Assembly: GCA_023053575.1 (NCBI GenBank)
Contig: JAKZAP010000021.1
Location: 1,185,501-1,249,500, forward strand
Reading direction: 5' to 3'
From: Branchinecta lynchi
Lineage: Eukaryota > Arthropoda > Branchiopoda > Anostraca > Branchinectidae
Length of the DNA: 64,000 bases
Shown here: positions 43,698 through 54,856 of the stretch, in pieces
How the letters are laid out: each line of letters starts with the position of its first letter
How positions within the stretch are numbered: position 1 is the first letter of the stretch
Position numbers and translations under genes: made by a program
Notes under the pieces: generated by a model
What the model was told of the DNA's origin: nothing
Seen by the model: the letters and a program-made list of their open reading frames with translations, nothing else
Databases searched by the model: none

Positions 43698-45029
43698 AAG
43701 ACCAAAGGTTTCGATGGGATCCCAAAATGTAATATTATACTTCTTGATCCAGACAATCGAATCTTGTACATTTCCGAGTCTTCGCCAGACCCCTTTAACA
43801 TTTTTGTTATTTATCCATAATCGACCGCTTGAATATGTTACACAAAAATTTTACCGTTTGAAGTTTTTTGCATACTGCCAAACAACTAATGAAATGAGGA
43901 ACCAAGTTCAGAAATGGATTCAACAAGCATGTTGAAACACTCCAGTATCTCATCTCTAATCGACTTCAAAAAGGTCTTTTAGATTCTTTTTTTTTTTTTT
44001 TTTACCGAATTCCTCGTATTTTAGCATGGCGAACTGCATGCAGAGCAAAAGATCTAGTAGCATTGACAGCCGAACCTTTCAATCCATATTTCCTGGTTTT
44101 TGCAAATTTTGGCCGCTTATTCGTCAAGAAAATAAAGTTTAAAATTCAATTCAGCATGTCTCCTTATGCCGATACCGAATCTCTAATCGACTTCAGAAAC
44201 AACTTTGAGCTTCAACTAAATTTCCAGTTTGGCCCAATTCCGGGTGAATCATTTGTCCGGCAAGAAAACTAAGTTCAGATACGGAGTCAGTGGATCTCCT
44301 TACCCCTTAAACGAATATCTCATTAGCTCATAAAACAAATTTTTTTTTACCCTTAATTGAAACCCCCTCCTTTGCCTCTAAATATAGGGCTGGAGGACCC
44401 ATCTACGGACATGGCCTGTACTTTGCCGGTGAATCCTCATACGAAGTTTGAACAACATATAACAAATCCTTCAACCCTCCGACACTAAAAAATTCGAAGA
44501 ATACGCACGCTAGGTTTGATCAGTCTTCTATTAAACACAATAAACTTTGCGCATATACACGGGACCGAAGTCACCATTCCTCCTGGTTCCATAGATTAAA
44601 ACATCACTCACACGCAGAGCTTTCGCCAGTGTGAATACAGGGGTAGGGTGGGGACTGGAAAATTGGTCAACAAATAGTATTGGATTGTTACCATATAGTT
44701 GTCGGATGCATTCTGACTTGTTGACCCAGCACATGCCGGTTGGGACTTTGAAGATAACTAAACTGATCGAATACACTTTAGTTTGTCATTAGTATATTCG
44801 AAAATTGCAACAGCACGTCTCCTCACTCTGTATATTGACTATGTCATTGGGTGTTAAAACTTCCTGCTCAATTTCGGGATTCAGGGCGAGCAACTTGTCC
44901 GGGAAGAAAACAATTTTTGTATTCGGATTCAGCATGTCTTCCTACCCCTGATTCGACAGCTAATCCAACTCATATACAACTTTTACGAAGTCATAGACAT
45001 CCCTCCACTTACGTTTTGGGATCCCAAAA
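43698..45029 (-). mobile_element. W-family element, copy 3, minus strand
   Basis: Starts CAAGACCAAAGGTTTCGATG then GGATCCCAAAATG and ends ACGTTTTGGGATCCCAAAAA. Contains inverse units such as CCGGGTGAATCATTTGTCCG at 44240 and CTTGTCCGGGAAGAAAAC at 44890. The stretch 44460-44850 is not typical of the family and may be an insertion. Confidence 0.7.
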
Positions 45030-45312
45030 AGTAAGAAGAAAAACTAAATATTTGTATGAGTAGAGTTTTATTCATAAAAGGTATCTTTCACAGCGCATGC
45101 GCTGAATCTGACCTTTGTGTCAAACATATTCACACTAAAATATAAACATGTATACAATCAATAAATTTGTCACTTCAATAATAATCATAATGCAATGCAT
45201 AAAATATTCCATCTGCCCCTGCCAAACTCGTATAAACAATAGTTGCGTTTTTGATCCAAGTTCTCCTTGCTATGTTAGAGTCGTGCTGGAAACTTGTTAC
45301 AATTAAAGCACA
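45030..45312. other. Intron spacer with a TAGTTGCGTTTTTGATCC end
   Basis: TAGTTGCGTTTTTGATCC at 45240 equals the end of the element at 54413-54782; no partner end found here. Confidence 0.4.
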
Positions 45313-45320
45313 GCTCTAGC

Positions 45321-46104
45321 TAGAGATGGGCGAGTGCGATCATGAAAGTACTAGAACCCGAATCCGGATCCAGGGCTAGGTACGAATCCGGTTCCGAATC
45401 CACCATTTCATGCTGAGGATTCGAATCCGGAATCGAATCCGGATTCGAATCCAACCTTAGCAAAATCAAATCATGTAGGATACATAGGTTATAGTTTAAA
45501 ATAAGAGGTGACAAAAAAGGTAATCAGGTAATCAGATAGTATATATATATTTTATTTATAACCCGCCAAATACAGAATGTGGTAGCGGAGTAAAGGGAAT
45601 AACGCGAAATAATACAAGATAAACAAGAGTATTAACACACACACAAATTTAGACATAATTACTAACTGGGTCTGAAAAATTCATGAAAAACATCATGCAC
45701 TCGAAGACCAGGATGACGAAATGTAGATAGTACTGACGCCGACGTTTTCTCGAGTGAGGGAATCACATCTTGGACGCCGAACTTCTGAACTAATTTGCGG
45801 TTGCGACAGGAACGAGGAAGGTACATCAAAAATTTATGATGTACTTTCTAATGTTTATTATTAATTTATAATGTGATAGATTACTGAACATGTTTAGTGG
45901 TGGACATTAAACAAATTTGATTGTCTAAGCCCACTGTGGAAAAATTGGGAAAACGGAAATTGGAAGGATGTAGAATAGAAATTTGAGAGGATTCGTAAGA
46001 TTGAGGGTTTGGAAACCGAATCCAGCCTGAGAAGCAGAAGATTCGAATCCGGGCAAAAGGACGAATCCTGGATTCGAATCCGAATTCGGATTTGCCCATC
46101 TCTG
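45321..46104 (-). mobile_element. hAT-2 copy 3, with LINE insert
   Basis: TAGAGATGGGCGAGTGCGAT to TTCGGATTTGCCCATCTCTG, flanks GCTCTAGC (45313-45320) and GCTGTAGC (46105-46112) equal at 7 of 8. Longer than the other copies because a minus-strand LINE 3' fragment occupies about 45541-45865. Confidence 0.88.
45541..45865 (-). mobile_element. LINE 3' fragment inside hAT-2 copy 3
   Basis: TTTTATTTATAACCCGCCAA then AGCGGAGTAAAGGGAATAAC: the inverse of the GAGTA..CTCCGCT...GGCGGGTTATAAATAAA 3' signature seen at 40080-40115. The surrounding hAT sequence resumes at TAATGTGATAGATTACTGA. Confidence 0.7.
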
Positions 46105-46176
46105 GCTGTAGCTAGCAATAGCTTTATCACGATAAAATCGTCCGGAAGTGGTCTTTTTGAAAAATACTCGTACCTG

Positions 46177-46459
46177 CCCGATGAAAAATTTATCTCAAGA
46201 TAGTACTATGAAGTAGTACGAAAAATGCTACTACATGCTTCTACTTCAAGGCTACCGTGTTACTGCATACTACTATATGCTACTATTAGCAAGACTGGAT
46301 GCTACTATGGCAAGACAGGATGCATTGGATACTACTACATAAGATTGGAGCAATCTGAGGCACATTAAATGATATTATTCTTTGCTATTACATAGTATTA
46401 CATGCAACTTTTTCGTACTACTGCCATACCACTACGCAGGCTACAAATTTTTCATCGGG
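46177..46459. mobile_element. MITE-C copy 4
   Basis: CCCGATGAAAAATTTATCTC to AAATTTTTCATCGGG, 15-bp perfect inverted ends, 283 bp. Interior with GTAGTACGAAAAATGCTACT and ACTTTTTCGTACTACTG forms further inverted pairs, so the whole can fold. Confidence 0.8.
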
Positions 46460-46893
46460 TGCCTCGTTAATTTAGGGTTCTCTCGTTAGCGCTTGCCGGC
46501 TCTGGCCTCTCGCGCAAAATGTGTTCAGGGTTGTGAGTTGTGTGTTTATCTGACAAGAAAATAAAATTTTGGCGTATTGCCGCTTCTTTAACATTTTTCG
46601 AAAATAAAAGAATTTGAGTTTGAAGAAATTCAAACAATGAAAACCGAACAGTTGATCAGAGCCTTTTAATGCCGGATCCACGGTGTAACCTATATGTAGG
46701 ATACATTTGCCAGTTTTATGTACTGACTTTTCTATTTGGTCGTTTTTAACTTGTTGTCTGAAGGATACGGCTATATTTTCTGACACTAAAACACAATAGT
46801 CAACTTTGACGCAATTAAAAGAAATTGAAGTTAATTGAAAATTTAAAGATCCCCCTGAACCTAAAAATATAGATTATGCATTTATTTACAGGA
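46460..46893. other. Intron DNA, nothing recognised
   Basis: A 104-codon minus-strand frame (46786-46472) has no motif I know. No element end seen. Confidence 0.35.
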
Positions 46894-47094
46894 GGGTATC
46901 CAACCTCGAGTTTACACAACCTCGAACCTGGCCTAGAAAGGATGGAAGGGAAATTTCAGTCCAGTCCTAAAAAGGTCCTAACTGCCAAGAAGGAAACCCT
47001 AAGTGACCCAGGACCTGATTTGGACTGCGCAGATATTTCCTTGTAAGGTTTTCAGGCCAAGTTCGAGGTCGTATAAATTCGAGGTTGGATACCC
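46894..47094. mobile_element. MITE-J, 201 bp
   Basis: Inverted ends of about 40 bp: GGGTATCCAACCTCGAGTTT...AACCTCGAACCTGGCC and GGCCAAGTTCGAGGTCG...CGAGGTTGGATACCC. Non-coding hairpin element, single copy in the window. Confidence 0.75.
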
Positions 47095-47209
47095 CTTCTT
47101 CATTTGTTTATCACTCGTTATTTTAACCAAGAAAAGGGATGGAGTACAAGGCAAAAAAAAAATAACAGGAAAACACTACGCTTTCAAACATGTAAGTTGC
47201 TTCCATTGT

Positions 47210-47360
47210 AATGTGTCGTTTCGACAGGCAAGAAATCTCGTCGAGTAGAAAGGAATTCCGGTCGACTTGAAATGATTCCAGTCGTAAAGACGACTAGAAA
47301 AAAGTTTAGCGGGACGGGAATTTCTTTCAAGATGAAAGGAATTGTCTACTTGAAAGGAAT
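47210..47360. repeat. GAAAGGAAT.TCGTCGAC short repeats
   Basis: GAAATCTCGTCGAGTAG, GAAAGGAATTCCGGTCGACT, GAAATGATTCCAGTCG, GAAAGGAATTGTCTACTTG and GAAAGGAATCTCGTCGACG recur at about 20-40 bp spacing. Confidence 0.55.
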
Positions 47361-47672
47361 CTCGTCGACGACGCTGGTGAACAGACTAAATAAATGCAAA
47401 GCTAGCTTTTGAGAGCATCAGTCGTTAGTGCTGATGTAAGAAATGCGATCAGAATATTTGTTTGTTAGCTATTTATATTTGCCAGATTTTCTGGCTTCAA
47501 GAAAAAAATTTCCTCTGCGTGTAACCATAATCTTGTTACCAAGACCAGATTCCGTTCTAGTATTCCTCTGTTTGTAAACGCTGCATAAGTAAGTATCTTT
47601 CAAAAAAACTTCGGCTTCCCCCTTCAGAAGAAAAATGAGAACTCGTTCTTCAAAGCCGTTTTCTATTTCCAG

Positions 47673-47809
47673 GGAACTTTTCCGAATGGCGAAGAAGCTG
47701 GACTTGCAATATCAAAATAATGGACGAACTTATTCAGCATTCCAGAACTTGGAAGATTAAACGAGCCACGGACTGGAAAGGGAAGGAAATCCTTGAGGCC
47801 GGATATTTG
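47673..47809 (+). CDS. Ten: Teneurin exon g: YD shell
   Basis: Acceptor GTTTTCTATTTCCAG, donor GATATTTG|GTAAGT. Completes a split glycine codon, ends phase 0; 45 residues reading NFSEWRRSWTCNIKIMDEL then HSRTWKIKRATDWKGKEILE. This aligns with the teneurin segment around N.VEWRFR...GRKLRVNGR, where EWR is the conserved anchor. Too short and divergent to recognise alone; phase and position between exons f and h decide it. The two other frames contain stops. Confidence 0.82.
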
Positions 47810-47831
47810 GTAAGTTTTGAAACCGTAACCC

Positions 47832-48116
47832 TAGGTTCAGTCACACAGACGTTCACACTGAGGCGATCTCGGCCATCGCCGAGAAAATTTGGTCGCCAAA
47901 ATCGGCGATTTTTGTTGCTCCATCCGGTGATTTTCAGTGTTAGGAAAATTCAAGTTTAATCGGGCGACAGTACCATTTTATGCACGCAACAGCAACATTT
48001 CGCGTTAAATTCTGTTGCCGATGAAAATTCAGTGTGAACATCCAGGCGACAAAAATCTTCTCTCGCTGCGATTGAAAAATCTCGTTCATCACGGCGATTT
48101 GCTCTATGTGAACCTA
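47832..48116. mobile_element. MITE-K (TAGGTTCA ends)
   Basis: TAGGTTCAGTCACACAGACG at the left and GCTCTATGTGAACCTA at the right are imperfect inverses, with repeated GGCGAT / ATCGCC motifs inside. TA may be the target duplication. It starts 22 bp after the exon g donor. Confidence 0.65.
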
Positions 48117-48205
48117 GTAGGCCCATGTACAAGCTTGGACTTGCTAATCCTAATCCTATTTTAATTTTTGCGTCACAAAACCACCGTTAATCCTAGTGAT
48201 TTGTT

Positions 48206-48350
48206 TTATCAATCATTCAATCAATTTTATTTTCAACCAAATAGCACTAGGCTAACACGGGCGGGAATTGAGAAAATAAACACTGACTAACAATACAAGT
48301 AAAACACAAACATAACAAACAATAAATAAGAAACGAAAAAAATAAGAAAC
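48206..48350 (-). mobile_element. LINE 3' end, minus strand, TTGA-type tail
   Basis: ATCAATCATTCAATCAATTT then TATTTTCAACCAAATAGCAC, close to 34077-34200 (shared CACTAAGCTAAAACGGG / CACTAGGCTAACACGGG and AAATAAACACTSACTAACAA). Severely truncated copy. Confidence 0.75.
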
Positions 48351-48666
48351 GATTCTGATTTTAATGATATTCAGTTTGATTCTTATATAATTCCTCAAAC
48401 AAGGTATATTCCGACTTTTAGACCTTGATAATCGAATTTCTATCCTTTTTATTTGGAAATAAATAAAACAAAATGAATAACCATATTTTAATGTAGTGTG
48501 AAGTTTTTATTGTAATTTAGTGTAATTACTTTACCCATCATAGAAATAGAAAACGATAGAGCAGACGAAAACCTTAAGACCTTAAGGAACCGTGGTTAAT
48601 ACTGAATCGATTAATCGCTTCAAGTGTATTGTAGGTATGATTTTCATTTCTGCTAGGGACAAAAGC
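48351..48666. other. Intron spacer, nothing recognised
   Basis: AT-rich, no supported feature. Confidence 0.35.
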
Positions 48667-48977
48667 CTTTTTGGGATCCCAAAACGTAGGTGGAGGGATA
48701 CCTATGACATCGCAAAAGTTGTCCGTCCGTCCGTCCGTCTGTCAGCACGATAACTCTCGAAGGGAACGAGATATTTTGATGAAACTTGGTGTGAGGATTC
48801 TTTGAGTCAAAGGAAAGGTCAGTTCATAGATGGACCCAATAGCTTCATATTTAGGGGAGGGGGAGTGGTTTCAAATTAAGGGGCGAATAAAAGCAATGTA
48901 TAAGCCTGTATAAGACCCGATTGTCTGGATCAAGTATTAATTTCTTGGGATCCCATCGAAACCTTTGGTCTTGTTAG
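48667..48977 (+). mobile_element. W-family element, short copy 4
   Basis: Has both ends (TTTTTGGGATCCCAAAACGT; TTGGGATCCCATCGAAACCT then TTGGTCTTGTTAG) but lacks all CCGGACAAG units, so it is an internally deleted derivative of about 310 bp. Good for defining the minimal ends. Confidence 0.8.
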
Positions 48978-49250
48978 TACTGATAGTATAATGCAAAAGA
49001 AAACGCGTTAGACTCTTAATAGCTCTGAGAAATTGGGAGTGATCAGACTGGGCAGAGTTACAAAGGAAACTACCAATGAAACTGTAGTTCGATTCAGCAG
49101 TAACCGCATCTTTGGTAAGCCTGTTTTAAAGACCATCAGTTTTGTTATCTCCACTCACACACTTTCTTTTGGAATTAACTTTACTAATTGGTCACTTCAA
49201 AGTTGTCGAAACTTCCGTTGATTTACTTGAATGTCTAAATGAAGTCTCTT
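48978..49250. other. Spacer between two W elements
   Basis: A 62-codon open frame (49033-49221) was considered as an exon and rejected for lack of teneurin similarity and because exon g joins exon h in frame without it. Confidence 0.5.
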
Positions 49251-50172
49251 CTAACAAGACCAAAGGTTTCGATGGGATCCCAAAAATGTAATATTTCATC
49301 CAGACAATTTCCAGACTCCTTAAACATTTTACTACTAAGATTTAGAAACAGAATAAGGCCAATGGCTAATCATCTTAGAAAACCAAGTTCAGATATGCGT
49401 TCAGCATGTGTGTATTGTCCCCCAGGTTATACGATACATCTACATCGGTGAAATTGATGAAAACTTCATGCCTTACTTCTGCCAAATATCCGGTTTCGAC
49501 CGGATTCCGGTCAAACTACTTATCCGGCAAAACTAAAGCTTCAAAAAGAATTCACCGTATCTCCTTACCCCTATCATCAACTTCAGATAAAACTTTAACA
49601 AATTTCCAGATTACGGGCGAAATTGTTGTCCGACGAGTAAATAATGTTCGTATATGGATTTAGCATGCCTCCTTACCACTGCATCGAGGCACTGAAAATT
49701 TCAGATAAAACTTTTACTTATAACAAATTTTCCGGTTTCAGCTGGATTCCGGGTGAACAATGAGTCAGGGACGAAAATTATTGTGAAATGCGGATTCCGC
49801 ATGTCTTTTTACCGCTAAATCGGATATCTATTCAACTTCTAATAAAACTTTTACTTTTAACAAACTTTCCGGTTTTGGCCGGATTCCGGGCGAACTACTT
49901 GTCCGGCGAGAATATGATTTTCATATTCGTGGTCAGAATCTCTTCTTACCCCTATATCGACTTTCGCATTAGCTGTTAAAAAAAAAAGTGCGTTCGTCCC
50001 TTAATTTGTAGTGTAGGCTACAAGGCCTGTCTACGAACTCCACCTCCAAAGAATCCTCACACCAAGTTTCATCCAAATATTGCATTCCCTTCGAGAGTTA
50101 TCGTGCTCACAGACGGGCGGACAACTTTTACGAAGTCATAGGTATCCCTCCATTTACGTTTTGGGATCCCAA
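49251..50172 (-). mobile_element. W-family element, copy 5, minus strand
   Basis: CTAACAAGACCAAAGGTTTC then GATGGGATCCCAAAAATG at the left; ACGTTTTGGGATCCCAAAAA at the right. Contains four inverse units (for example CCGGATTCCGGTCAAACTAC, CCGGGTGAACAATGAGTC, CCGGGCGAACTACTTGTCCG) and the GAGAGTTATCGTGCTC block. Inverted relative to the short copy 270 bp upstream. Confidence 0.8.
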
Positions 50173-50229
50173 AAAAAAAGATCTGTATGCGACGGAGGGA
50201 AGGCAGAAGTTTACTAGTCTCACTTATTA

Positions 50230-50580
50230 GTTACGTTGTTGCAGATATCATCGTATCTGTTAACACGGTAACTGGATCTGCAATTAGTCGTTTTTGCAGT
50301 AACCGTGGTATTTGATATACCGTTAATTTGCAAAAACGACAGTTGCCCAAATTGCGCTTTTCGAAGTCATCCCAAAAGAAAACTGATATTCAGTCACATC
50401 AATCCCAAACTTCTTTCCCACCAATTTGACAAAAGTTGATGAAAGTGAGATTACTTTTTCAGATACCACTTTCGGACCGTGGTGTCTGAAAATTAGATAC
50501 CACGATAACTGCAAAAACAACTTTGGACCGTGGTATCAGATACCATGGTATCTACAAAACGCAAATATTATCGACCGGGC
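50230..50580 (+). mobile_element. MITE-H copy 2
   Basis: CGCTTTTCGAAGTCATCCCA, CAAACTTCTTTCCCACCAAT, GATGAAAGTGAGATTACTTT and the palindromic GACCGTGGTATCAGATACCA link it to 11935-12215. Nested palindromes CAGATACCACTTTCGGACCG-like fill its right half. Confidence 0.6.
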
Positions 50581-50656
50581 AAGGATCGCCGGAGTCGTAA
50601 GAACACTAATTAAGCAAATGGTGAACTTCGACGGCCTTCGAAAAAGGAAATTAAAG

Positions 50657-51166
50657 GCCCATTCACAACGGGTTTGAGCTAATACTCGGTACCAGCCAGT
50701 TCCAGAAATCGTTCTGAGACCGAGAATTAGCTGGGTTTCTGCCGTTCGCAATTGATATTGGTGCCAGTTTCGGTACCAGCTAGTCTCGGACCAAGTTCAA
50801 CTGGCAAGTTGAAATCAGTCCACTTTTGAGGGTACTAGCCAGTCAGATTACTTAGGGGAATGCTGAGGAATATTCCGATTGGCTAATGCTCAGACCTAAC
50901 ACTCGGACCGAGTAACAATGACCTAAATTCACTTTCGGTTTTCAACAGAGGAAGGACTGGATGGGATTTTATCTATAGGTCTTGGTTTGGTTCTAGTATC
51001 CTCAAAAGCTGAACTGATTTCAACTTGGGTCCGAGACTAGCTGGTACCCGAAACTGACAGCTGTATCCATTGCGAACGGCAGAAATCTGTCAAAGCTTCC
51101 GTCTCTCGAGCGATTTTCAGAACTAGCTGGTACCGAGTATTAGCTAAAACCCGCTGTGAGTGGAAG
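50657..51166. mobile_element. Long-inverted-repeat element (GGTACCAGCTAG-rich)
   Basis: Arms of about 200 bp: CATTCACAACGGGTTTGAGC, TAATACTCGGTACCAGCCAG on the left; CTAGCTGGTACCGAGTATTA, GCTAAAACCCGCTGTGAGTG on the right. The centre is near 50900. The element is a near-complete palindrome and non-coding. Confidence 0.78.
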
Positions 51167-51174
51167 CAAACGGC

Positions 51175-52040
51175 TAAAGCTTTGTTCAAATAGGTGTAAT
51201 AAGCTGAATAGCGCTATACGGGATGTTTACGTCTTAATACACACGTCTGTTCAAATAAGGAACCTGAGAAGTTCTTATGAATGCAGCATTTGGTGTTGCC
51301 ACGCTGATACAGTTTATCGAGTTTCTAAAGATCAGAAAAAGTGTTCTTTTTTTTTTTTTTTTTTTTGGACTTTGCCGTTTTCATGCACTTGCTGTGATTA
51401 CAGTCAACTATCAGTTAGCCAAAGTAGTAATTAAAGGCCTCTGAAAACACCTGAATAGGTATTCCGCATCTTCTTTCTAACATTTAGCCCACAACTGCAC
51501 TGTTCACATTAAAGTAACTCTTCAAATAAACATACATCTACTTTGCTCCACACTGCTTTTTCCATTTTCTAGCCTTCCATTGCTGCCACCACCTTTCTCA
51601 CTAATCATAAATTCCCTAGCTATGACAGTCGAAGGAAGGAAAAAGTGTTCTTAGTACTAGTGAAGTACACCAGTACAATTTGACGCCCAGTATATTGTAA
51701 AAAGCTATTAAGTTTACTGATGGACAGCATTGGTCCTCGAACTAGCAGTAAGCAGTCGTAAAAGAACAAAACGTGTTCTTTTGAAGAAAAGTTGTTTCTT
51801 TAGATTCCAACAAAGTAGGACTTTAGTGCTTCTCGTGGCAACACTGACGTCCCTGCTCCTTCCCCCAGCCGCTGGCGGAACCAACCAAGCAATCTGATTG
51901 GCTCTGCGTAAGGGAGAGTAGAGCCGAGCTCCATTTTCCTTATTCGCCTTCTTACAGCGTGCCCTGAGGAAAAGAGGAATCTGTAATAAGCGTTATGCAC
52001 CTTACAACATCTATTTGGACCAATGCTTAAGCCGATGCTT
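51175..52040 (-). mobile_element. MITE-E copy 2, minus orientation, with insert
   Basis: Inverse of 4953-5507: GGTGTAATAAGCTGAATAGC, CTCTGCGTAAGGGAGAG region with CAACCAAGCAATCTGATTGG, and end TTGGACCAATGCTT (followed by a repeated AAGCCGATGCTTAAGCC). About 310 bp (roughly 51335-51640, beginning at a T-run) is extra compared with copy 1. Confidence 0.7.
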
Positions 52041-52330
52041 AAGCCAACGGCTAACACAACTTCGATCGAAAACGCAACTAGTATTTTAATTACCCTTGAG
52101 CTGGGTAGTGCCGTATGCTAATAAGATAGTTCACCTTGCAGGAGGTGCTGGTATAAAGGAAATCGTCTGACCAATGACTGTCGATCTCTTGGTTAGCGTT
52201 TTACGTTTCGTTTCTGACGTTTTTCTTTTTATTTCTTGATTTTCTCTCTCTTTATACTCCATTGAATGGAAATTATACACTGGGTCATAAATAAGTTATT
52301 ATTATTACCTACTAATTTTGCCTGTTGTAG
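52041..52330. other. Intron end with LINE-like 3' signature
   Basis: TTATACTCCATTGAATGG, ACTGGGTCATAAATAAGTTA and TTATTATTATTACC at 52250-52313 look like a + strand LINE 3' end immediately before the exon h acceptor. Confidence 0.5.
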
Positions 52331-52479
52331 ATTAACAATTCGACGTTCCTAACCGTTGAGGCTGAACTTCCTAACGGACGAGTGACACTGTTAGATCGCG
52401 ATAGAATACCGCTACTTGTGTCCGAACAAAACGACGGCCCTACCCGGCTTTGGAACCTGCCATGGAACCCTACCCCAAG
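52331..52479 (+). CDS. Ten: Teneurin exon h: YD shell
   Basis: Acceptor TTTTGCCTGTTGTAG, donor ACCCCAAG|GTAAAT. Phase 0 in, two bases out; about 49 residues. Reads FLTVEAELPNGRVTLLDRDR then IPLLVSEQNDGPTRLWNLPW. It corresponds to the shell region before the central YD repeats; similarity is weak by eye, but strong splice sites, an open frame and phase agreement on both sides support it. Confidence 0.82.
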
Positions 52480-52571
52480 GTAAATGTGTATTCTGATTGT
52501 CATGTTGTTGTTTTTTCCTCGTGAACTTGGCAGAGAAGTGTCTTGTAACCATGGTATGGTGTTCCTTAACG

Positions 52572-52895
52572 CAGTGGTTCCCAACCTTTTCCGTACCGCG
52601 TACCCCCTAATCAAGGTTCAAAAAACAGCCGTACCCCTTTTTTATAAATTGTTGTTTTACTAATTATTTTACTACGATCAGAATTCCAAAATGACGATAA
52701 AGCATGTAAATCCGAAACTGTATACGATGGGATCTGATTGTGAGGACAATACTGAAACTGAGTTAGGGAACTCGAACACGACTGAAGTGAGGTGTTCAAG
52801 ATATAACATTAACCTGATTTTGGGACCTTCGCGTACCCCTTGCGAAGGTCTCTCATACCCCTTTGGGTACGCGTACCACAGGTTGGGAACCACTG
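52572..52895. mobile_element. hAT-1 copy 2, 324 bp
   Basis: CAGTGGTTCCCAACCTTTTC at the left, ACAGGTTGGGAACCACTG at the right, with GTACCGCGTACCCC and GGGTACGCGTACC subterminal. Flanks CCTTAACG (52564-52571) and CCTCAACA (52896-52903) match at 6 of 8, so it is older than copy 1. Confidence 0.85.
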
Positions 52896-52994
52896 CCTCA
52901 ACAACCCATGTCAGTAGTTTACACTGATTTCTTGTGTGAAATTATGCTTTTCCTTGATGTTAACTTTCGGCGGAATAATCGTGTTACCCTTAAA

Positions 52995-53215
52995 GCACAA
53001 TGGGCACTAACTATGCTCTAATTTTTATAACATGCTTCACACATATACATTTCTGAAGTCCACTAGGTAGCGCTTAAAAAAAAGCCGTTTTCTTGTTATC
53101 GCTTGTCATTGACTCTGCGGCGTATCGGCGGAGACGATTTCTGAGCATGGTATTGCAAGGCGCGGAACTTCAAAAACTCTCCGCCATGTACGAAAATCAA
53201 TCTTTTTGTAGAGCT
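52995..53215 (-). repeat. Dispersed repeat, inverse of 23640-23895
   Basis: TTAAAGCACAATGGGCACTA, CATGCTTCACACATA, GGCGGAGACGATTTCTGAGC and CCATGTACGAAAATCAATC are inverse to the earlier copy. Confidence 0.65.
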
Positions 53216-54410
53216 GAGTGACTAGAGTGCCATGGCTGCTAAAATAAACCGCCTCCGTAGCTGGGAGATTGCTCTAGTGTTATCTGATGACACTTTTTAT
53301 TGTTTGTAGTAACGAAGAAAAGTTTTGTTTTCTGGATGTAAAGTTACAACACTGCCAAAAATGTACAAATATAACCGAGCTACCTGCAGCTCATTCCAGA
53401 GCTTACAAAGAATTCTCTTGTCAACAATACAAATAATCCAGAGTATATAACAGCAACGAATCGATAAGAAAAAAAAACTCCGCTTATTTTTGTCGTAGAT
53501 GGTAAATCGGAGTATGGCGGTGAGCAAAAAATTGCGTAACGGTATATTAGCCAAAATAAGTGGTCGAGGAATCTGCTGATTTCCGATGTAACATTGTATT
53601 CTAGGGAGTGGTAATGTGGCATCATGATCATTTGATCCGCACATTGAACTTTAAAGCACAGTCCGCACTATTTACTGTTTATTTTTTAAAGTTCGAAACT
53701 ATCTCAATACTTCAAAACTAAGCTCTTTTTAACACATTATCCACGACTTCGGCTGTTAAAGGATTCCTCTTGCTTATTCTGCCTCTTGTAATATACCTAG
53801 CTCCCTTGTGGAATAAACGCTTCTAAAATCCCCGCCTTTTTCATTGTTTTGCTTTATGCCTACGAATCTTTGGCTCCTTTTCGGCCATGCCGAGTTTTGC
53901 CCGTCACACAAAACAACTTTTGCCGGAATTGTCAATATCCACTGACAACTCTTTCACACATAAGGGTACGAGAATCTTTTGTTTTTTCCCACTTCTTAAC
54001 CACGGCGCGTTCAGTTTTAAAACATTTTGCTCCCAGCCGCTGCGTTGGGCTGGATTGTGTCGACAAGCGCTAACAAGAAAATTGCTAGTTTCAGGTAGAA
54101 AGTTCTGGTATTTTTGAAAAAAGTTTGTCTGATCCCTTTCATAGAAAAAGATCATTTCTAGTAAGAATTGTGCTTTAACCCTTTTCCCAGACCCATTAAC
54201 TTCTAGCAAAAACTTGTCAAATTCCAACTCATCAACAGCATGATACTCGAACACTCGTCGGGGGGCATAATACGCATGAAACTTGTGAATCGTGGCAAGT
54301 GCAACGATTAGTGAGGTGTGATGATTAAGTTCAGAATGTAACATATGAAATTTGGGTCTCCGGGTTTAAGAATTGATTAATACAGTTATGGAAGTAGGTT
54401 GGATTGACAT
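53216..54410. other. Intron DNA, nothing firm
   Basis: Overlapping minus-strand frames of 115 and 83 codons at 53297-53644 and a 146-codon minus frame at 54344-53904 (MLHSELNHHTSLIVALATIH at its start) have no domain I recognise. The latter may be a piece of an old element. AACTTTAAAGCACAGTCCGC at 53649 recalls the end of the repeat above. Confidence 0.35.
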
Positions 54411-54412
54411 TA

Positions 54413-54782
54413 GTTGTGTTTCTGATCCGAATTCTCGGTTCCGAATTCTTGTACAAATTAACGTTTTTGCTCCTCTGGCCTCTCCATTATCGCTTTTGAC
54501 AAAACACTAATTTGTCAGCTCGTCCGCAACCCGATATAAGTGTGTATGCACATTGAAAACGCGCAATCAGTTGACCAGTGAGAGAGGAGAACGGAGAGAG
54601 GAGAATCGAGAGTTCACCATCAGAGCGACTTCTGAATTCTGCAGAATCGCGAGGCTTTCCTCGTTCTCGATTCTGACAAAAACACAAGAAAAGGATAATT
54701 CGCTTCATCTGAATAGTCCAAAAACGCGAAATAGGATAATTGCGATGAGAATCGCACGGAGAATTCGGATCAAAAACGCAAC
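54413..54782. mobile_element. MITE-I (GTTGTGTTTCTGATCC ends, TA flanks)
   Basis: GTTGTGTTTCTGATCCGAAT and ATTCGGATCAAAAACGCAAC are inverted ends of about 25 bp, each bordered by TA, which fits a TA target duplication as in Tc1/mariner-type elements. 370 bp, non-coding. Confidence 0.7.
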
Positions 54783-54856
54783 TATTATAGGTATGGATGG
54801 ATTTTAACGGGTATGGATTTTAACTAGATACTTGCGATACAATTGACTGTCCATTG

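Noticed and set aside
49033..49221. Possible extra teneurin exon in intron g
   Set aside because: No similarity to the YD shell, and exons g and h join in frame without it.
53904..54344. 146-codon minus-strand frame
   Set aside because: No recognised domain or codon evidence; could be an old element remnant, but unsupported as a gene.
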